Shown here in pieces: positions 58,300-64,000 of a stretch of 64,000 nucleotides of DNA. The stretch spans positions 1 through 64,000 of the forward strand of contig LT635911.1 in the NCBI GenBank assembly GCA_900128565.1, in the 5' to 3' direction. Position 1 is the first letter of the stretch. Every line of letters begins with the position of its first letter. Under the pieces are notes generated by a model, which had not been told where the DNA came from, did not search any database, and was given only the letters and a program-made list of their open reading frames with translations. This DNA is from Stramenopiles sp. TOSAG23-6 (Eukaryota > Sar). The position numbers and the translations under genes were made by a program.

Positions 58300-61200
58300 A
58301 TGTCTGACAAAAAATTCTTTAGAGTAGGTGCTCGTCGGAAAAGTTCTACTCCTATAGATCACTTCAATGACGAGCCAGTTGGTCAGGATATGACTGACAT
58401 TCAAGACTTACTATCGCAAATTGAAACTGGTAACGCTTCCTCCCTAAAGGTTTCACGTAACATTATATCTAGTCAGTTTGGTATATCTCCTTACACAAAA
58501 AAGAACCAAATATCTGAATCTAAAATCAAAAGACGCCGTCGAAAGCGTTATCGTCAAGAGAGACTGACTGAGAATCAAAAAAAGGACCAACTTGGTCCTA
58601 TGAATAGTTTAGTAAGTATTGGTTCGTACAATATAGGTGATATAATTGGATCGGGATATGCCGAAGACGGTTCATTTGGACCAGGTGGGAGCTTTGTAGT
58701 CCCCCCCTTATCTTCAGTTCGCTCAGTGGCAAATAAGCCACGAAGTAGTACAATTAGACGTAAAATATCAAAATCTGTCACAAGTAATCCAACTGTAGGA
58801 TTAGGGTTATTAGATAGACGTGAGGAATATTCACTACAACCGATGCATTTATCTGATAGGAAATCACAACTAACAATTGAAGAGTTTTTATCTCGACCGA
58901 AAGAACTTGAGGATGAAGCGAAGGCGTTAGAGCAAAATATACGATACAAACGAATGCAAAATGATACAAACTTTCAGGTTAAATTATATCATTTACAAAG
59001 AACAGCACAGCAACACAGAAAATACATTTTACAGAAACGAGGTATTATACCTGGATATAAATCATCCCTAAATAAAGATGAAAAACCAATAGAATATACA
59101 CCACCACCGAAATTACCAATACTCAGTGCAATTTCACCTCATATGGCAAAAGAACTAGATAAAATTCCTGCGCCCAACTTTGCCGTAAGGCAAGCAATTA
59201 AACAGATTGAAAAACAATTTACGAAAAGTGATCATTTGGATCCATTTCATGAACTTCGAAAGAAACAACATGAAACACTCGCTAGGAAACATAAATTTCC
59301 AACGTCTTATATTGGAACAACACCATTGCCACAAGTTTCACAAAAAGATTTTACAAAACCACAAGTTTCACAAAAAGATTCTACAAAAACGAAAATATCA
59401 AGACATCAAGATGTTGTGAGGACTTCAANTTCAAAAAGCAAAGATATACAAATTCATGAGAACAACATACTTGATAGAGAAAATAATAAAGACATTTGTT
59501 TACATTCAGAAAATAATGAGGGGTTTTCTGAAACAGAAAATGTAGAACAAGAAACAGATCCGAAAGTTATAAATATAGAAAAGACTCCAATAGCTCTGCA
59601 TTCAACCTCTGTCAAAAAACCAGGTTTTGTGTTACATGGTCTGTCAGCACATTGCCTGAAATCAGCTACTGGTTTAACAAGTACAAATTTAATACAAACT
59701 CCTCAGGCAATTGATCCTCCAACAAAACAAAGACACAATATTTTGAAGCATAGTGCCGAAGAATCACGGTTGCAAGTAAATGAAATGAAATATCAAAGCA
59801 CGAGAATGATGTCTGCGATGTTGCAAAGGTTACCACGGAATTTAGTCGCAAAAGCAATGAACGATGAAGTCTATGGGTTCCGAATGAAACGTTTCGTTAA
59901 CATGATTAAGAAATCTTTAAACAACATGATCATAAAATACCTTGAGCTCGGTTTGCATAGGTGGAGAGAAGAAATACAGCGACAAATTTTAGCAAGTCGA
60001 ATAAAATACGCAACAATTATTCAAAGGCGTTATAGGATATATTGGGGTTGGAAGGATATCCAGGACAAGTTGGGTAGAATTCGGAATCAGGAACGGGAAG
60101 CACAGAAAGATTCTCGTGAAAGAGTTCTCCGTCGTATTCAAGGAACGATTCACTTACAAAGACTCTATCGTGGTTACGAATCAAGAAAGAGTACAAAAAA
60201 ATTCAAACTGTTGGTAGAAAGCTGTAAGAAAGTGCAGCAGCACTACCGGATACACCACTCAAAAGCATTGATGTTTTTCCTAAAAATACTGAAGGAAGCA
60301 AAAATACGTCTTGCAGTTCATGCACAGCGAATTTTTCGAGCTTTTAGAGATAGGAAGCATGTTAAGCTTCTTTTGACTTTGCGGCGTATGCGACGAGCCA
60401 AGGTTCAACGTGAGAGGGAACGGGCAGAACGTCTTCTTTTATTTCGAAAACACGGGGCAGCTAATTATATTAAAGAATGGTGGCGTGGTATAGAACGATA
60501 TAAGCAGCTTCGAAATTTAATAAAAGCTAGAAAATTCAAGATGGCGCTGAGAGTACAGCGATACATCACTGGAACATTCAAAGAAAGAAGACGTTTCCTT
60601 GCAAAGAAAAAAGTTCAGTATCACTTGCGGCGGATTCTACAGGTGCAGGCTTGCAAAAAAATTCGGGAAGATTTATATTGGTCAAAGATTCGTATTACCG
60701 CTCAACGAAGACAGAAAAAAAAACAAGCAGGAGAGGCTGACTTACAAGAGCTATCGTATTTTGGAGGTAGGTTTAAAACTGTCGTTGATATGCAAGCTCT
60801 GAAGAAAAACAAGCACAAGCTAAGACGGGCAGTAAAACTAGGTATATTTAACAAAGCTCGAAAGCTTGAGAAAGCAGCAATTTTAGTTCAAAAATGCTAT
60901 CGTGGGAAGCTTGGTCGAAAAAAAGTAAAGTGTAAAATCCATCTAATGCAAAAAGCAAGAATTAAGTCAAAAATAGAGAAAAGAATGAATGCTGTCATTC
61001 TCGTACAGAGTAGGATACGTGGACATCTAATGAAAAAGAGAGTTCTGATGAAAAGATATGGACCGGCTGCTTCGAAAATACAGCGGCGCTTTCTCAAGTG
61101 GAACTCTGCAAGAAAGAAGAAAATGGCGATAGTTCTTCAAAGATATTTGAAAGGATCAATGCAACGTAAAAAATTTCGAGCACTATTAGATAGGATGAGA

Positions 61201-64000
61201 AGATACCAGGGTGTTGTGGCAAAAATTCAATCGATGGTCCGTGGATATCACGGACGTATATTGGCTTCAAACTTGAGAGATTCAATGCGTCGGCTTGAGG
61301 ATGTCGGGTGGTGTGGGCGTGCCGAATATGCTCATACGAGAAAGTACTGGAAATACGTTCTTACTCTACGAACTATACGTATAAAAAAGAAAAAGGGGAT
61401 ANGCCCTGAAGTTTTGGGTGTGTGGGGCTTTGGCGGTATATTTTGTAACTTCGCAAAGGAGCAGGGAGCCTCAAAGCAATTAACCATAGACAATTCTTCT
61501 TTTAAAAAGATGATATCACAAGCACATAATCTTTTGGATAAATCAAAAATAACTGCTACTAAGTGCGATATTATCTTTGCTAAATACAAAAAAAAGAACG
61601 AGCGTGTCCTAAACTTTTCACAGTTTCTCGACGCTCTCTTAGATATAGCAAATCTTAAGTATCCAGCAGCGACAAATTTTAACGAACTAAGAGCACAACA
61701 TAGAATTGGAAAATTGATTCCGAACACGAGAACACCTGGTCGCTTGGGAGGAATTTTCAATCCATTGACACCAGGTGAAATTAGATTAATACTAGTTATC
61801 CATAATCATTTATTATATTCCAACGGGGTAGTTTTTAACAAGAGCGCAAGAAAGAAACTTGAGTCGAAAGTAACAGATGATTTAACATGGGCTCAAAGGG
61901 TGTGCGCTGCATCCTGGCGAAGGTATAAGGGAAAGGAGCTCATGGCACTTTCTAGAATAGCAAAGGAAGCATGGTTGGAAGCAAAGCGAAAGGGTGGTTG
62001 GGTTATTCGTATTCAATTAATGGTCAGGAGATACCAGGCTAAAGCTCGTAGATGGGCTGTTATCAATGATATATTTGTAAAATTTATGGACCCTGAAACT
62101 AAAGAACCGTATTATTTCAACAAAAGAACAAATGAAAAGTCTTGGCATCGACCTGCTTGCCTACGAGATGGTTATTGGGATTATGATGCGAATGATCAAG
62201 CTTATTGGGTTGAAGCGGAAGATCTTGACAATATTTTTACACTTCCGACTCCTGAGCGTGAATTTGTTGTTCTATGTTCGCAATGTGAAGAAGAACGTGT
62301 TGAAGTTGTCTGTCGGGAATGTGAGACACAATTTTGTAGTGCATGTTATGACGACACACACTGTTCAGGTAAACGGAAGAAGCACACAAAACTCCCTGTT
62401 GACATCTGTGGGGAATGTGGTTATCAAGTGGCAACTCGCCACTGTTTAGCGTGTAAGCTTGCTCATAGGAAAACTCCAAAGAAAGCTAAACTTTGTGACA
62501 ATTGCTTTGAAAATATACACATGAAAAAGTCTCACTCATGGACACCAATTGTTGCAACATGTGTAGAGTGTGAGGACTACGCAGTTAAGTGGTGGTGTAT
62601 TGAGTGCGATGAACCATATTGCACAATTTGCTTTGAAAAAGTTCACTCTCATGGCCAAAGGATGCTTCACAATGCGAAACCTGAACCTTTGCTTCTAGTT
62701 GATATTTGGAATAAGAAAATTCAAGAAGAAAGAGCTCGTATAGAAGCAGAACAGCTAGCAGAACGAGATGCACTGCGAGCTCAGTTCCAATTAATGGCGA
62801 TGCATCAGTCCGCTACAAAATTTCAAGCATTGTATCGTGGAAAGATGATCCGTCGCGCAGGGCGTGAGCGTATGAGACAGCAGCGACTTTGGGAGCGAGC
62901 TGAAAGTATTAAGGTTAGACAAGAACAAGATCGGCAAAAGTTGACGTCAACTCGTTTCAAAAATATTGGTCGATCAGCTGCTTCTATTATAATGGAAGAT
63001 AAATTCAGTGAGGAACTGCCGGGAACCGTTACTTTGGTAAGAGATAAGAGAACGCTTCACACGACAGTTGATATCACTGATCTTTTGAAAGAAAACGACC
63101 GTATACTCATTGTTGGGCGCAAGTTCACAGTTAAACGTGCGAGGAGAAAATCGAAGAAGAAGAAGAGACGTAACGCGATTGTCAATAAAAAAACTGACGC
63201 AGCAATTTTAATGGATTCATTGAAATCGCCAGCACAAAGGCTAATTGATAAAATTCGTTTAGAGCAACAACAGAAGGAGAGCATAGAGACCGTATTACAA
63301 ATAATGCTGGTAGAAAAATGGGACGGATTCGGAAATTTTGCAACTGTTCCTTCGAAGAATGTGAAGTTAGATAGTCAGGGAAATTGCACTAGAGTAAAAG
63401 GAGTCAAATGCTATAAGTTGCCAAAACATTCGAAAGTAGCATTGTTCGCGGCAAGACTCGCGGATGGTGTAAGAGAGAAAGGGATCGATATTGGTGGGGT
63501 GTTGAAGGGCCCACCTGGTTCTGAAAGTACAATGACGAAAATTCGTGAAAGTGAAACAGCGGAAGCTCTTTCAAAATTGTGGGGTGTCGCAAAGGATACA
63601 GATGCATATAAAAACGCAATGGATACAAAAGCCGCAAGGATTTCTTCGAACCTTGTCAGTGCAGCAACATCATTGCAAGCACAAGACCTAGCAAACGCAG
63701 TTTCATTTTTAGGAAGAGCAATTCGTGGAAAGGAAGACGTCCGCGCTACTGTGGGAGGCTTTGTCAAGAAAATTAAGGACACCAACAGTATTATGCTTTG
63801 GAATTCGTTGCACGACAAAAAAACTGGAAGAACATACTATTTCTGCGGAGCATCTGGTGAGACTAGCTGGAAAATGCCAGAAGGCGATATTCGAATTGTT
63901 CCTTTTGAAAAGCCTAAGAAGAAACGGGCAGCTGTACTTTCTTCTGACACTGATTCAGATTCGGACGTTCCTTTGGCAAAGAAGTTTAAACGTCTTTTAC
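58300..64000 (+). CDS. Second copy of the IQ/WW/B-box gene, cut by the window end
   Basis: The ATG is at 58300, with 1900 codons visible. They are identical to residues 1-1900 of the left-arm protein, including ambiguous codons at the same residues. It covers the IQ array, both WW domains and the B-box-like fingers; the acidic tail lies beyond the window. Whether this copy is complete, and where the arm ends, cannot be seen. Confidence 0.88.
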   Translation, partial: MSDKKFFRVGARRKSSTPIDHFNDEPVGQDMTDIQDLLSQIETGNASSLKVSRNIISSQFGISPYTKKNQISESKIKRRRRKRYRQERLTENQKKDQLGPMNSLVSIGSYNIGDIIGSGYAEDGSFGPGGSFVVPPLSSVRSVANKPRSSTIRRKISKSVTSNPTVGLGLLDRREEYSLQPMHLSDRKSQLTIEEFLSRPKELEDEAKALEQNIRYKRMQNDTNFQVKLYHLQRTAQQHRKYILQKRGIIPGYKSSLNKDEKPIEYTPPPKLPILSAISPHMAKELDKIPAPNFAVRQAIKQIEKQFTKSDHLDPFHELRKKQHETLARKHKFPTSYIGTTPLPQVSQKDFTKPQVSQKDSTKTKISRHQDVVRTSXSKSKDIQIHENNILDRENNKDICLHSENNEGFSETENVEQETDPKVINIEKTPIALHSTSVKKPGFVLHGLSAHCLKSATGLTSTNLIQTPQAIDPPTKQRHNILKHSAEESRLQVNEMKYQSTRMMSAMLQRLPRNLVAKAMNDEVYGFRMKRFVNMIKKSLNNMIIKYLELGLHRWREEIQRQILASRIKYATIIQRRYRIYWGWKDIQDKLGRIRNQEREAQKDSRERVLRRIQGTIHLQRLYRGYESRKSTKKFKLLVESCKKVQQHYRIHHSKALMFFLKILKEAKIRLAVHAQRIFRAFRDRKHVKLLLTLRRMRRAKVQRERERAERLLLFRKHGAANYIKEWWRGIERYKQLRNLIKARKFKMALRVQRYITGTFKERRRFLAKKKVQYHLRRILQVQACKKIREDLYWSKIRITAQRRQKKKQAGEADLQELSYFGGRFKTVVDMQALKKNKHKLRRAVKLGIFNKARKLEKAAILVQKCYRGKLGRKKVKCKIHLMQKARIKSKIEKRMNAVILVQSRIRGHLMKKRVLMKRYGPAASKIQRRFLKWNSARKKKMAIVLQRYLKGSMQRKKFRALLDRMRRYQGVVAKIQSMVRGYHGRILASNLRDSMRRLEDVGWCGRAEYAHTRKYWKYVLTLRTIRIKKKKGIXPEVLGVWGFGGIFCNFAKEQGASKQLTIDNSSFKKMISQAHNLLDKSKITATKCDIIFAKYKKKNERVLNFSQFLDALLDIANLKYPAATNFNELRAQHRIGKLIPNTRTPGRLGGIFNPLTPGEIRLILVIHNHLLYSNGVVFNKSARKKLESKVTDDLTWAQRVCAASWRRYKGKELMALSRIAKEAWLEAKRKGGWVIRIQLMVRRYQAKARRWAVINDIFVKFMDPETKEPYYFNKRTNEKSWHRPACLRDGYWDYDANDQAYWVEAEDLDNIFTLPTPEREFVVLCSQCEEERVEVVCRECETQFCSACYDDTHCSGKRKKHTKLPVDICGECGYQVATRHCLACKLAHRKTPKKAKLCDNCFENIHMKKSHSWTPIVATCVECEDYAVKWWCIECDEPYCTICFEKVHSHGQRMLHNAKPEPLLLVDIWNKKIQEERARIEAEQLAERDALRAQFQLMAMHQSATKFQALYRGKMIRRAGRERMRQQRLWERAESIKVRQEQDRQKLTSTRFKNIGRSAASIIMEDKFSEELPGTVTLVRDKRTLHTTVDITDLLKENDRILIVGRKFTVKRARRKSKKKKRRNAIVNKKTDAAILMDSLKSPAQRLIDKIRLEQQQKESIETVLQIMLVEKWDGFGNFATVPSKNVKLDSQGNCTRVKGVKCYKLPKHSKVALFAARLADGVREKGIDIGGVLKGPPGSESTMTKIRESETAEALSKLWGVAKDTDAYKNAMDTKAARISSNLVSAATSLQAQDLANAVSFLGRAIRGKEDVRATVGGFVKKIKDTNSIMLWNSLHDKKTGRTYYFCGASGETSWKMPEGDIRIVPFEKPKKKRAAVLSSDTDSDSDVPLAKKFKRLL

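Larger units (their letters stand above)
53436..64000. repeat. Right arm of the >10.5 kb inverted repeat (runs off window)
   Basis: This is the reverse complement of 15706-26270. The Ns at 59429 and 61402 mirror those at 20277 and 18304. The arm begins inside the reading frame of the 50329-53481 gene at an AAGAAGAAG tract, which gives microhomology with the CTTCTTCTT tract at the left junction. It contains a complete POLR1B copy and the first 5.7 kb of an IQ/WW gene copy. The spacer between the arms is 27,165 bp. Confidence 0.97.

Noticed and set aside
15706-64000. Organelle-type quadripartite inverted repeat (plastid genome)
   Set aside because: Gene content is nuclear (Pol I subunit, kinesin, DDX11); there are no rRNA or photosynthesis genes.

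Overview
This is a gene-dense, AT-rich piece of a nuclear genome from a single-celled, probably flagellated eukaryote. The evidence for a nuclear genome is the gene content: RNA polymerase I second subunit, DDX11, DHX35, CDT2, WDR12, Tctex dynein light chain, kinesin and a mitoribosomal protein. The genetic code looks standard, with TAA, TAG and TGA all used as stops. Most genes lack introns, lie on both strands, and are 20 to 500 bp apart. I cannot name the lineage; an uncultured marine protist is a guess.

Layout of the unique left part (1-15.1 kb): the 3' part of a coiled-coil gene, a Tctex-type dynein light chain, a small unknown basic protein, WDR12/Ytm1, a secreted FKBP isomerase, a BSD-domain protein, a Caprin-like poly-Q protein, the Fe-S helicase DDX11/Chl1 (four exons), mitoribosomal mL49 and the CDT2/DTL ubiquitin-ligase receptor. 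At 15.1-26.3 kb follow a 2109-residue IQ/WW/B-box protein and POLR1B. The middle (26.3-53.4 kb) holds an SLC26 transporter, RNF121, two protein kinases, a 2007-residue coiled-coil protein, DHX35, a secreted saposin-like protein, HCF101, a divergent kinesin, a second secreted Cys-containing protein and a large unknown protein that runs into the repeat junction.

Two things dominate. First, positions 15706-26270 reappear as an apparently perfect reverse complement at 53436-64000 (paired coordinates always sum to 79706). Even the two ambiguous N bases are mirrored, so both arms come from one consensus. An assembly or amplification chimera is at least as likely as a real palindrome. Second, DDX11 (three times) and POLR1B (once, plus its mirror) contain about 101-105 bp introns of one sequence family. 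Each has a GTAYGT start, a small hairpin, CCTAAC and a conserved 3' block. Conserved protein alignment places their 3' end at ...AT rather than ...AG. They look like introner elements with non-canonical GT-AT boundaries, sometimes flanked by short target-site-like direct repeats. Other introns in the window (FKBP, SLC26, POLR1B intron 2) are ordinary GT-AG introns without this core.

A smaller regulatory signal is a shared CTTTTTGACACGTG element about 100 bp upstream of two genes expected to act in an organelle (mL49 and HCF101), both in divergent promoters.
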